From the NCBI GenBank assembly GCA_030998015.1, contig JARWMV010000235.1, forward strand, positions 248,001 to 312,000: 64,000 nucleotides of DNA, written 5' to 3'. How positions within the stretch are numbered: the stretch's first letter is position 1; each line of letters starts with the position of its first letter. The notes beneath the pieces were generated by a model. That model was not told the origin of the DNA. It did not search any database and saw only the letters and a program-made list of their open reading frames with translations. This stretch comes from Ceratorhiza oryzae-sativae (taxonomy: Eukaryota; Basidiomycota; Agaricomycetes; Cantharellales; Ceratobasidiaceae). Shown here in pieces: positions 35,268 through 46,746 of this stretch. The translations under genes and the position numbers were made by a program.

Positions 35268-38264
35268 GATACGCTTGCCACGAAGTTGAACGAATCGGTT
35301 ATGAATCTCGCCAAAAGGCGTGCATGAAGCATCTGTATTAGATTAATCGAAATGTATTATTACGAACCAACATGGAATGAATTGATGTCGTTATTTAACC
35401 CGTTAATGGGGGTAGTAGTATTTGTTCCCACTGCAGACGTCCTGAAACCCACTGGCTACGGGCGCGCTGAATCGGGGATTGCCAATATGCTAGCTCAACA
35501 TTATTGTACTCTGTTGTACTTCGTACTTTTTACATTAGTTTTCTGACGGACAAAAGTGTATTCACCACTGCTATCTCAATTTAGCTTTTAGTACCAAAAG
35601 CGCCAATATAACAAGCGCTGTACATATCCAGATGAACCACAAAACCGGAATCAATTATTTTGGCCACTTGAATGATTCCGCATGTCGTGAAAATGTTCGC
35701 AATACCACCCCTCTTGGACGGGGCTCAGATATAAGCTCGTCACATCCGTGTGGGTGTGGGTCTTGAGCTTGAGAGAACCTGACCGGAGCGAAGTGGTATT
35801 ATTATTATTAGTGGCACCAGCGCACGACTTTATATAGCAAGTCCTTCATTGAGATAGATAAATATAATTGTTCGACTAATTCGTCTAACGGGACTCGTAG
35901 CTTCTCTTTTCAGTTGACAGCCTCACACTTGATGTCTATCCATCATCTTTTTGGTTTGTACCAATCATAATCAAACGGTATCACAAAACGTTCAGCTCGA
36001 AGCAGCCCCTTCGTCAATCTACGGATATGAACTTGCGGTTCGGGACTGGAATCGTCTTGCAAGGTTGGCAGGATGGCTCTGCGAGAAGGCTTGTGTGAGA
36101 CATATTCGTACTAGACTGCTCATTCGTATTGAAGCAATCGATCTATACAACCCATAAAGACATTTCAAGAAACACAAACTACACAGGTATCGATTGTTTC
36201 AGCCCTTTGTTTGAACGGCATGTGAAGTTCAACGCGTGACTAACGCTGTCCAGCAACCTCGCATTAATAAACTTTCTAGTCCCCCCGAACGTTCTGTTTT
36301 AAGCTTGATAGAAAGATGGCCCCGGGTCGATCATAGCGGGTTGCAGCCCTTGGCGCAGCCGACGTTTCCCTCTTCCATACAATAGCGTAGCATTACATGG
36401 AGTTACTGATTTCAGTCTCTGTTATTCCATCATTGAGCATACATAAATATTGAGGTGTTCCGGGCCGGCGGTGTTGGATTGGGTCGAGTCAAAGGTATTC
36501 CGGTCGGTGAACTCTTGTCGTCTGCGTCAGCGAGTTGATATCATGAAAGACATAAAATTTAAGTGTTATACAATGCGTGTATCTCGTGGCCACGGTCCGG
36601 AACAAGGATTGGCGTGGGTGTGGGGGTGGCGGCCCCTCTATGGTCGGATAGTCCCACCGCTTCGAGTTGAATGGATGCCTATGAATAGGCTCGTCATCAC
36701 TGTTATCAAATCGTTGATAGTCTGTGGAGTGGCAGCCCAATTTCATCAATTGACTTGCAAAATTGTGTGGTTTCCTTTGCATCCCCCTATGGACCACAAA
36801 GCCTGAATCAATTATTGAGGCCATACATCTTTTGTCGACAAGCCGTTTTCTCTGTAAAAGTAGGAGGGCTGGGCTACATCATTCATAACCCTTAAGGAGT
36901 TCACATGGTCTGTTCGCATCCTCGACATTGCTACTGCACGTTCTTTCAAATTTGCGCCTCAGGCTGAGCACTCAGTCGACTAATGAGTACGAGCTACGTT
37001 GGCTGAGTAGCCCTTCTTGCACATCAATACTGGAACCAATCCTTCTTTTCTTCCTAAGATTCCGTTGGCCAAGCCAAGTGGCCAGCGATGTGATACTGGG
37101 GATCTCGTGGTTGGCCGCCAAAGGGTAAAGAGGAGTCGGCTTAACAAAACGCCAATCCTTCGGTCGCGTTTTGTCCCAATTCTTGGAATTGAATGCGGAA
37201 TACTGCTGGGACGATAATCTCCAAAATGATATTCATAAACTCCGACGGTCATAATCATTCGGGACCATGAATAGCCTTTCCCACCGCCCGGCACCCGCCG
37301 CTTGATCGAACAATCCAATTCAATTGCCTGACTGCCGCTTTAGCCGGCGGCCAGACTTTACGCCCCTTTTGCAGGGCGTTGATTGACAGAACCAAGCCGG
37401 ATTCCGTGACAGACGGATGACGAGAGGACAGGGAAAATAGAGTCTTGCGGCCTTGAAGATGACAGCGCCATCTCGGATAAGGAACCCCCTGTTTGAGTCG
37501 ATTTTCTGGGCCCGATGAGCAACAATCGGGTCGTTGAGGATCGATCGAGGTACGCCATTCTTTGCATACAATGCATAGCGTTACGTCTGTATGATGTGAG
37601 AGCTGAAGAGGTGCCGTTACAACTCCTGTGTAGCCTGTCTACATGGCTGGTGCGGAGCTAGAAGCATTTGAATGGCCGAGAGAAGGCGAGATTGATTGAA
37701 ATACCATAGTTTTGTGATGCAATTCGATCAAATCGTTCCACAGAAAGTGCGAAATGTCCACCGCTTTGCAGGCGAAGCGGGAGTGCCCCAAGGAATGGGG
37801 ATGTGTGTTTCAGCTTGTGATGCGGATGAAGGGTTCCTCGGGGCTGGGCAGATGGTCTGGAACAAGCTAGGCTTGGATAGAGGCGAATGACAAATGAGAG
37901 ATAGAATATGGTTGGTATACGGCGATCTAAGACGTTTGTGGAAGGTGGATCCAGGAATCGGATGGAGCGGCGCTTGGTGGAGCGAAGGGACTGATACGGA
38001 TGCTGACGTAATATGTGGGTGATGTCACACGTGAAGGTTTGGCGGTTGGCCTGCCTACGAGACTTGCGGAATAGGCATAGGCCCCAGGATCTGCGCTGGA
38101 TATATGGCGCCGAGAGATATCGCCGCGTCGCTCCCCACTGCATCATCTGCGCTTGCCTCGACCAGCACCGCCGCGGGAAACGAAGGGTCAGCATCGTCTA
38201 ATACCTCGTGTATTAATAAAGAGCACTTCGCCCCGCTGGCTCCCCCCCCCCCCTGTGCCCACCC
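35268..38264. other. Three-kilobase intergenic stretch with a diverged dispersed repeat
   Basis: No gene recognised. Two diverged copies of a CCACAAA...AATCAATTATT...GGCCA motif lie near 35636-35665 and 36794-36823. An (ATT)n tract sits at about 35803-35817. The long minus frame 37658-38194 is compositionally unlike a protein and probably a shadow in promoter DNA. The final kilobase must hold the oxidoreductase promoter. Confidence 0.4.
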
Positions 38265-41200
38265 ATGTCTCCTGCGCCCACCACCGTCGAGCCCAGCCTC
38301 GACGACGACGCCATCCGCGAGCTCAAGCGCTTGGTCAAGGGCACCGTCTACCGCCCTGCCGACACGGGCTTTGTCCGCCACTCCCAGCTCTTCAACGCCG
38401 CCGTCCGCAGCTCTGCCCAGCTCCTTGTCCGCCCGCTCGACACGCGTGACGTCTCCGAGTAAGAGAAAAAAATCCATTTAGGTTTATCACGAGTGCTGAT
38501 TCATGCTTGCAGAGTCGCCAAGTTTTGCTCAAGACGTAATCTCTCCCTCAGCACCAAGTCGGGCGGCTATGGTACCCATGGCTGGTCCGTCGAGGGTGAT
38601 GTCATTCTCGATATGCGTCTCGTTGCCCAAATCACGATCGAACGACCTGCAACAGGCACCGAACCTGACACACCCGACTGGACACCCTTGCGCGATGCTC
38701 CACACGTCCCTGTCACCGACCCAGATATGCTCAAGGGCAAGGGCCGCATGTCCTCGGCGTCAGCCTACTCCGGCACCTATCCGAGTGGAGTCGGTCCTCC
38801 ACCGATTCACGCCCCGTTTACCGATCCGAGACGACGCTCAGCCGACGAAGCTTTCTCCCCCGCGCCGGTCATAGTCATCCCACCTTCGTCGTCGTCCCCC
38901 GCGCCAGATGGCACCGAGGATGAGGACCGGATGCACATCGATGGAGATGAGGACGGAGACAGGGACGGTGCTCGTGACAGCTCTCGGTCTGCATCTGGGT
39001 CTGGCTCAGAGCGCCCGTCCCGTCGCCTTCGCGTAGCCAGCCCTTCATCTGGCCAGGCCTCGTCCTATGCCAACACAAGCGCCACGTCCACTCCACTCAC
39101 GATCGAGTCACCCCATACCCCTGACGAGCACAAACAAGCTGCTACCGCCATTGTCTCGGCATCCCCGCCAAGCCAGTCCGAAAACGGAAAAGTCTGGGGT
39201 CCAGTATCGACTGAAGAGGTGGGGCGCGACGAGGGGATGCTTCCGCCCAGAGCTGATCGTCCGCGCGTGGGTACGGACGGGAGGGGGTTTGTCGGCCGTG
39301 ACGTTGATAGGTGGGATACTGCATGGAATGCAGACATCTCGCGTAGAGCTGTGGTGGAATCTGCGGGTGTCTCGCACACGGTGGGCGGCCCTGCTCCACT
39401 CCGTGCTGCGGGGGGTTCGGCATGGCTTTGGACCCCAGCTTCTACTGGTCCTAGCACTGAGGCCAACGTTCTCCCGCCTCCGCCACGGGCCTCGGCTTCT
39501 CCCGCTCCAATGAGCATGCGAAACCTCCCTCGATCAAATGCCCTGCCAAACGCTCGGCCCTTTGACTTTTCGGATTCGACGCCAACCCCATCTAACGAAG
39601 TCAACGCGTTTATCAATCCTCACGCCACTGCTCGTCCATCTACGCCCGGCACGAATAGTCTCCCAACCCGACCATTCGACTTTGGCCCGTCGCCCGGAGC
39701 GGGGTCCTCGCCTGCCTCGCCTCCCCCTGGTCCCTCTTCGTCCTCGACTCCCTTGCCAACAGTTACACACGTCCCATTTGTGCCTACTCCTCCCGTGACG
39801 CATACGTATGTAACCTTTGGAGCTGGAGCCAGTCAAAAGGATATCGACGCGTTTTGCGCAGCCCACCCGCTCGGGGCTGTCGTCGCTCGCTCGAATCCGA
39901 GTCCAACGTCCGATGGGGTCGATGGAGCCGAATTCAAGGGCCCGTCGATCGTGGCCGACAGCGCTCGTCCAGATCTGTACGAGCGACCGACGAGTCGAGG
40001 GTTTGGCCCCGGTTCCGGCTCGTTCTTTGCTCCGGGTATATCCACACCCCTCCCCTCGCCGTCTCTTGAAATTCCGTATTTTGTGCCCTTTGCGGCTCAC
40101 CCTGTTGGGTCGACGGTGATGCTTCTCGGCGGATTTGGGTTCTTGAGCCGGTTGCATGGGCTGAGCATGGATTGTCTCGTAGAGGCCGAGGTTGTTCTAC
40201 CCGATGGCCGGATTGTGTGGGTTTCGAAAGAGGGTGTGCGGGGTGAGGATGGTGAGATTTTGGAGGAGGAAGACGACGGTGCAGGCTGGGTCGAGGGAGA
40301 GGGTGATGTGCTTGACTTGGACAAGGACGGAGAAAAGCCGAATGTCCAAGCGGCCGATGGAGGAGACGGGGTTGATGGAGCTAGCAGTGGAGATAAAGGC
40401 AAGGCGAAAGAAAGGGAAGACACTCCGCCCGTGATCACCCAACCCGAGGGAGAGGACAAGCCAAAGCCGAAGCGTGGGCTCTGGTGGGCTCTTCGAGGTG
40501 CTGGCCCGGCATTTGGAATTGTCGTACGGTACAAGGCCAAGGCGTTCCCCGTTCCGGTTGTTTTTGCTGGAAACTTGATCTAGTAGGTCATGCTTGCATC
40601 TTATCGCAGACGTAAAACTAACGGGATACATAGTAATTTTAATAAACTTAATGCTGCTTCGCTTATTAAACATTTCCGAGACTGTATCAAAGCTGCGCCG
40701 CGCGAGCTCTATGCAAATTGTATCCTTACGGCCGGACCAAGGAACAAGGGCGCGTTGGTCGTCATTCAGATATGCTATGCCGGCTCGCGAGCCGACGGGT
40801 TGCCGTTCCTCCAGGCGATTAGCAGCTGGGAAGGCGAGCCTTGTTTGCTAAATGAGGTTCAGGAAAAGGAGTTTGTGTGGCAGCAGGATTCGGTGGCCAA
40901 AGTTCTCAAGGGTGGTTGTGAGTATCTCGTGGTCTGGAACGATTCTCAGTGAGAGAGCTAACCGAACGAGGTGGCGGTGTAGCTGGTCGGAAATGGTTCA
41001 TCAGGAGTGACTTGATAAGTTCACTCACGGATGAGATTATCCATCGGACTGTGAGGAAGTTTGGGGACACGCCTGATGGGTGCAGTATGTCTTTATCCAA
41101 TCTACTCGAGGCGAACCATGGTCTGATGGTGGGTGGCTTTGCAGCTTGGTTATTCGAACTGTCCGGTGGTGCGTTGACGGATACGGTCGATACGTGTTTG

Positions 41201-41690
41201 CCCAAGGCTGCGCGCGACGCAGCTTTTACGATCGTGGCGCTCCATCAGTGGAGGTTGGAGGAAAACGACCCCGCGTGTGTGCTCACGGCTGAACAGGTGG
41301 GTCTATTTCATTTGAGGAGGCGAGGCCGAATCTAATTGGTGGTAAAGTGGATTCAAGACGAGTTGGCGCCTCAATCGACTGGCGGGCCGTTCCCTTGTGT
41401 AAGTTTCTGTCTTGTCTATCACTGAATCCAGAGTGCCGACCTGGCAACACAGTTCTCGAACGACGCGAGAAACGAAGCCGCATCCTCGGCGTTTATGGAC
41501 GTGAAAACTGGGCTCGACTATGCGCACTCAAGAAAAAGTATGACCCACCGGAATGCTCAGGCACAACTTTTGGCCATTGGGCGAAGACGGCAAGCCGATT
41601 GTCGACCCCAAACTGATGAAGGAAGACAAGACTGGCATGCATGCGATGGATTCGACTTTGGATGAACGAGGAGTGCCTATTCTCACCTAG
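38265..41690 (+). CDS. FAD-dependent oxidoreductase (PCMH/BBE type) with long disordered inserts
   Basis: Flavin oxidoreductase of the family with FAD-binding PCMH and berberine-bridge (BBE) ends. Exons: 38265-38458, 38513-40582, 40634-40917, 40950-41084, 41145-41296, about 41347-41400 and 41453-41690. The FAD core starts STKSGGYGTHGWSVEGDVIL and resumes only near 39790 (HTYVTFGAGASQKDIDAF), then GGFGFLSRLHGLSMD and LWWALRGAGPAFGIVVRY. Between them lies a Pro/Ser/Thr-rich insert of about 370 residues, and a second acidic insert precedes LWWAL. No His for bicovalent FAD attachment is obvious. The BBE end reads GVYGRENWARLCALKKKYDP, then WPLGEDGKPI and a TAG at 41688-41690. Frame changes near 41465 and 41565 interrupt this tail. 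Substrate unknown. Confidence 0.78.
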
Positions 41691-42275
41691 GTCGGAAAAA
41701 AAATAGGATTCACGGGTGGCCGCTATCGATCTATCCTATTCTTCTGCTTTGTTGGCATGAACCTGTATGCTGTAACGGTACGGGTACGATTAGGGATGTA
41801 CTGTGTGTTGAGACAATCGCCATTTTGATTATTCCGAGTTGGGCCTGCGATTCTCTATTCTTGTCTAGGGCGGTACGCCGGAGTGATGGACCAGGACCGA
41901 AGTTTAGATGGTGATCGGAGAGTTATGAATGTCGATGGGCTGATCCGTTCGATCATGCGCTTGCTTCGACTGCGGTATTGTCCGACTGTGGGATTACCCG
42001 CGCTGTGATGGATCCAGGGCGATGCCTCAAGGTCTACTTTGGCTAGAAATAACTCGAGGCCGAGTGAGATGCTTGGAGATAGACGTCACCTGGTGCTCTG
42101 CCCGGTCGAGTTTACGTTGAACAGACCTTTCGGAGCGAACGAAACAGACCGTTCCGATGTATGGATGCTGTGAATGGCCGCAGAAGGAATCAACAATATA
42201 TTCTCCTTGCATATAAAATCCATGCCCTGTGCTCGATTTTCTGACCCGAATTTCTTGCCCTCTGGTGTGTTTATC
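41691..42275. other. Intergenic region
   Basis: Tandem (+) genes flank it: 3' end of the oxidoreductase and promoter of the aspartic protease. A TATA-like CATATAAAA lies near 42209, about 65 bp before the protease start. Confidence 0.5.
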
Positions 42276-43887
42276 ATGAAGATTGCAGTTCTTTCTAGTC
42301 TTGCTCTCGCAGCTTCCCTCTCGAATGCCCTACATGTGTCTATACAGAAACCCCGATCCCTGCATCGCTTGGGCTCTACGCGCATGAGCAAGACTCGATG
42401 GAATGCTAGTGCCAGCCTGGAGGATTTACAAAAGCAATTATACCTCGGGTCCTTTGAGGTCGGAGGGTCTTGTGAGTCGTATAATCGTTTACAGTAACAT
42501 TCGGACTAATGTGTCGATTTACAAGCTTTTACTCTGGCGGTCGACACTGGCAGTAGTGATTTGTGGTTCGTTCCTGGTATACACGACTCTGCGTTTGCGA
42601 ACGCAAAAATGATTGTACGTACCGAGACCTGGATGGTCGATCGGCTTGATCTGATTCCACATTGGACTTTGTCAGAAACCAAAGCTTTCACTGAACATAA
42701 CCTATGGCACTGGGTCGATCGCCGGCTACCTCGCCCAACTCGATCGTCTCTCGTTTGCCGGGTTGAACATCACGAACCAAACCTATCTGTCTGTAACGGC
42801 CCAAGACTCGTTCCTGAGAGGACAAGAAGCCCTCATGCCTGCGTTTCAAGGTATAGCTGGGCTGAGCTTTGACACATTGTCCTCTATCAACGATGCGGTC
42901 ACGGACGCAACCCACCAAACGTGGGGTCGAAGTCTCATGTCAAACATCTTTTTGCAAAACCCGTCTATGCCCAGGCTGATTGCTTTTTTCTTGAACCGAG
43001 CGGGCGATTTGAGCGAAAGGGATGCGGGCACGCTTCATATCGGATCGTACGCGCCTGGTTATGAGGGTGTAGCCAAGATGCCGAAGCACAAGGTCTTTTC
43101 GGTTGCCAAGGACAATCGAGGCTGGGACACGCTGTTGAACGGGATTAGTATCGGAGGTAAAAGGTACAAGGTCAAGAGTGCCATCACGGCGAACGAGTCT
43201 GATGGGTTGGTCAACGTTCCTCCGAAGGGTACTCTTCCTGTACTCCTTGACACTGGAACAACACAGGCGGAGCTTCCTGCAGACGTGTACAAGGCGTTGT
43301 ACGAATCAATGGGTGGTGTACTCATGAGCGGAACCTCTGTATATGCGGTACCGTGTATGGCTGAAGTACGCCTCGAGTTTAGGTTCGGGTGAGTAATCGA
43401 GCCCTTTATAAATATGAAAAAGCGCTAACGTTTTGTCCAGCAAACAGACTATTCCCGTTCACCCTCTCGACCTGACCGAGCCACGAGTACTCACCAATCA
43501 TAACCTGACGTACTGTGCAAGCTTATATGAGATTTCCACGTCTGAAGGAGCGATTTTAGGTGATGCGTTTGTGAGTATTTCGCCCTGCCTAAGTTCTGAT
43601 TCCACCATACTCATACTGTAACATACCACTAGCTCCGCAATGTGTATGCCGCTTACAGCTATGGCGAATTCGACAACACGGAGTCGGGTCTGAAACCGGG
43701 CACCCCGTTTGTCCAGCTCTTGCCGTTAACTAATCCGAAGACTGCAAGCGCCGATTTCAAGAAATCTCGCGCACAAACGCTGTCGTCGCTTCCTCCTGAA
43801 GTGAACGTGGCGACGATTAACGATGCGAGCCCGCAACCGTTGCACCATTCGTCTGGTTGTTCAAATCCTGCGTTGAATTCAGATTGA
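42276..43887 (+). CDS. Secreted A1 aspartic protease (pepsin family)
   Basis: Acid endopeptidase, likely secreted. Five exons (42276-42471, 42526-42614, 42676-43388, 43441-43570, 43633-43887) sum to exactly 461 codons. Signal peptide: MKIAVLSSLALAASLSNA. First catalytic motif AVDTGSSDLWFV at the start of exon 2; the flap region is NITYGTGSIAGYLAQ; second catalytic motif LLDTGTTQAELP near 43250. The C-terminal lobe includes GAILGDAFLRNVYAAYSYG split by the last intron. A Ser-rich tail (QPLHHSSGCSNPALNSD) ends the protein without a clear GPI or membrane anchor. Prosegment (about residues 20-60) is short. The pseudogene downstream is a tandem duplicate. Expression outside the cell is inferred from the signal peptide. 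Confidence 0.92.
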
Positions 43888-44828
43888 AGAATTCATAATC
43901 AAGGCTTGACCGTTTCAATTGGTTTGATGACGTCTTTTTGTTGAATTGAGGATTTCACAGAGGGGGGCAGGGCTTTTCAGTTTATGGAAACACAATAAAA
44001 GGACTTTATTACCCACCTATTACCTAAATGAATATGATTCAATGCCTCTTTTTCACGTGCTTTATGACCCGGAAATTGAATTGGATCGGTTTTCTCATTT
44101 ACCGGCTATATCGCAGCTCACCCGACCCCTCCAAGGTACCATCACACGTGTTTATTGGCTGTAGATCCCTTGAACCGCTGAATTGTGGCTCTAATATAAG
44201 CACAGCAGCTGATTGGCGAGTCACGTAATTTATAGGTTGGCCGTAAAGAATCATCGGCACATCCTATAATTTGACTAGCTTTTGGGGTTTTGGAAAGCGT
44301 TACAATTAGATTCCAGAGAACTGTTGCATGATTAACCAATGTATGTCCTAATATCCTGAAACGGCATGCTTATCATTCTGAAAATAAACGGGCGCTCGAG
44401 TCTGTATGTGCTCAAAGCCAGGCTGGACAAAAATAACTGATTGTGGTGATGCATTGATGTATCACGTTTCGCCGGGGTGCTAAAAACATATTATTCTTCT
44501 CGGATATTCAAAAGGCAAGCTATATGCTAGGGATTTGGGGTGGTGGTACTCACGCCCTATCGTATTCTTTGACCAGAGTCTCATAAAAACAGCGTTGATT
44601 TCAGTATTCTACTCGCAGTAACGCTTTCAAATTACCAGAGTTTCCCCATCCAGAAGGCCCGAGGCAGCTCTGTTTCAACACCGATAAACAGATCGAACGG
44701 CGGACCTAATCTAAGAAATTTATAGAATAACTTGAACACTGCAGTGTTCAACACCGGCGATTCCTGTTTGTTATTTTACTTATTTATTTCGTTGTTCCTT
44801 TATATGGTCGAACTGATATCTAAACTAG
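43888..44828. other. Intergenic region between tandem protease copies
   Basis: AT-rich sequence; it should contain the lost 5' exon and promoter of the second copy, but no signal peptide is visible. Confidence 0.4.
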
Positions 44829-46334
44829 CATACACGTTGGTACTTGATACGGCGAGCAGTGGTTCGTTCCGAGCGTGAAAGCCCCTGCGTTCAGGAAACC
44901 AAAAACCATTGTAAGCTTCAGAATGGTTTAGTTTGGAGAGTTATGATGACATGAAGTTTGGCTTTATAGGATCCCAAGCTCACGATGAATATATCCTACG
45001 GTACTGGGCCCATCGTCGGCGATGTCGCTCAGCTTAAAACCTTTTCCTTTGCCGGTTTCGAACCCTATCTCTCTGTGACCAAGTAGGACTTGTTCTTTCA
45101 AAGAACAGGGGCTCAAATGCCGAGCTTTCAAGGCCTGGCAGGGCTTAGCTTTGACACGCTTTTGGACATTAACGCTGCCGTCCTGAACGCGCCCAATACC
45201 ACTCTAGGGCGAAGTCTTATGTAGAACATATTTCTCTTGGATGCTTCTACAGCTAAACATATCGCTTTCTTACTTGACCCCTCGGGTGATCTAAACGACA
45301 CCGACACGGGTTACTTGAATATCGGCTCTTATGCATCTGGATACGATCCTGTGGTGAACGAGTAGAAGCATGAAGTTTTCTCTGGATCGAAAAATATCGT
45401 ATATCAATAGAATATTCTATTGAATAAACCGAAGATAGGAGGGAGGTCTCAAGGGTTGGGCAACATCCCACCAGCTGGGAGAATCTCCGTGCCCTTCGAG
45501 ACCGGAACCTCGACCACACAAATCCCTCTCTAAAGCCTTCAAGGCATTCTATGGGGCTATTGGTAGTGTGCTCGTCAATGGGAGCTCAGTGTATGCGCCA
45601 ATGCATGGCGGAAGCCGATGTTGACCTTGCTTTCGGGTACGTGGGTTGACATCAATAGCGAAGCCAGGGTTCTGACAGGCTGCTGAGAAATCAACGTGTT
45701 TCGATTCATCTACTTGATTTAACCGAAATCCAAACACTAGATGGACTCAACCTTACGTACCGTACTAGCTCGTACTCCGTTGGCGAATGGGAAGGAGCCG
45801 GCAACAACGTCATTCTTGGCGATGCATTTGTCAGCGCCTTCCTTTGCTTTGCTTCCGTTGTGCTCATTCCGTCAGCTTCGCAACATCTACGCTGTCTACA
45901 ATTATGGCGGCTTCGTCAAGACAGAATCAGGGCTAACGATCAACAGTGCCTTTATTCAATCTCTTTCGTTGACCGACATGACCCTCGCGAGCGCCGACTT
46001 CAGGAAGGTTCGTGCCCAAGCGTTGGCCTCACTCCCTCATGAAGTTGACATAAAAACGATTAACGACCCAACCCCCAAGCTGGCGGTTAGCAGTTCATCT
46101 GGTCACCCAACCTCGGGGTCGAGCTTAGGCTCGTTGTTGAGCGCCTCGAACTTGGATTGGGTCGACTCGTCAGGGGATCCTTCCGCAGAATCTAAGGCAT
46201 TGTCACAGCTTGCTCCTATCATCGGTACTTTCGTGTGCTTGTGCCGGACTCCTGATCATCCTTATTACTGTCGTGGCTGTGGTGCTCTCCCGTCTGAAGG
46301 AGCGGGGTATATCAACGCGCAGCTTTTCGATTGA
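44829..46334 (+). pseudogene. Decayed tandem copy of the A1 aspartic protease
   Basis: Clear homology to the preceding gene, in the same order: NISYGTGPIVGDVAQLK, a segment matching MPSFQGLAGLSFDTLLDI, LRNIYAVYNYGGFVKTESG and ASADFRKVRAQALASLPHEV. The first catalytic motif is DTASSGS instead of DTGSSDL, so the tryptophan-containing substrate wall is lost. In-frame TAG codons occur near 45085, 45222 and 45362, and frames change near 45590-45750 and 46230. Near 46235 a hydrophobic stretch (LLIILITVVAVVLSRLKERG) suggests the ancestor had a C-terminal membrane anchor, which the intact copy lacks. The 5' end with signal peptide is missing. Confidence 0.85.
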
Positions 46335-46746
46335 ATCACTTAATTCTTCAGGTCGGGTCCGTCCCACAGTCCACTCGGCAGATTATCGCCAAACGCATTT
46401 GATTTGCTCGGATGGATTTGTCCTTGGGGTGAACTCGGCTCTCACAGCGCCGTTTACACGTGTCCTTTTATTCTCTCTCATGTCTTTTCCATATTTGTTT
46501 ATCTCACATTTGCCACCCGGACCCTGGCGCTCGTTCCGTTGTTGTGTGACCTTCCTATGTGTGGCAAAGCTATGCATCACACAAACCATGACAATCTGTC
46601 GCGAACGTATATATAAGCTGGGTGTGGTCTAGTGGCAACGACAACTTAGTCACTTGCTCTGGTCGCTGGTCGACACCTACATTGCCCAACAGACCATTGT
46701 TAAATCTCACGCTTCAATCCACCACTTATCTGCACTATATTTCAAC
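46335..46746. promoter_or_regulatory. Promoter region of pseudokinase B
   Basis: A TATA-like GTATATATAAGC lies near 46607-46618, about 130 bp upstream of the ATG at 46747. Confidence 0.5.

Noticed and set aside
37658..38194. 178-residue open frame on the minus strand
   Set aside because: Arg/Ser/Pro-rich with no domain, and it overlaps the expected promoter of the oxidoreductase gene; likely a chance frame.
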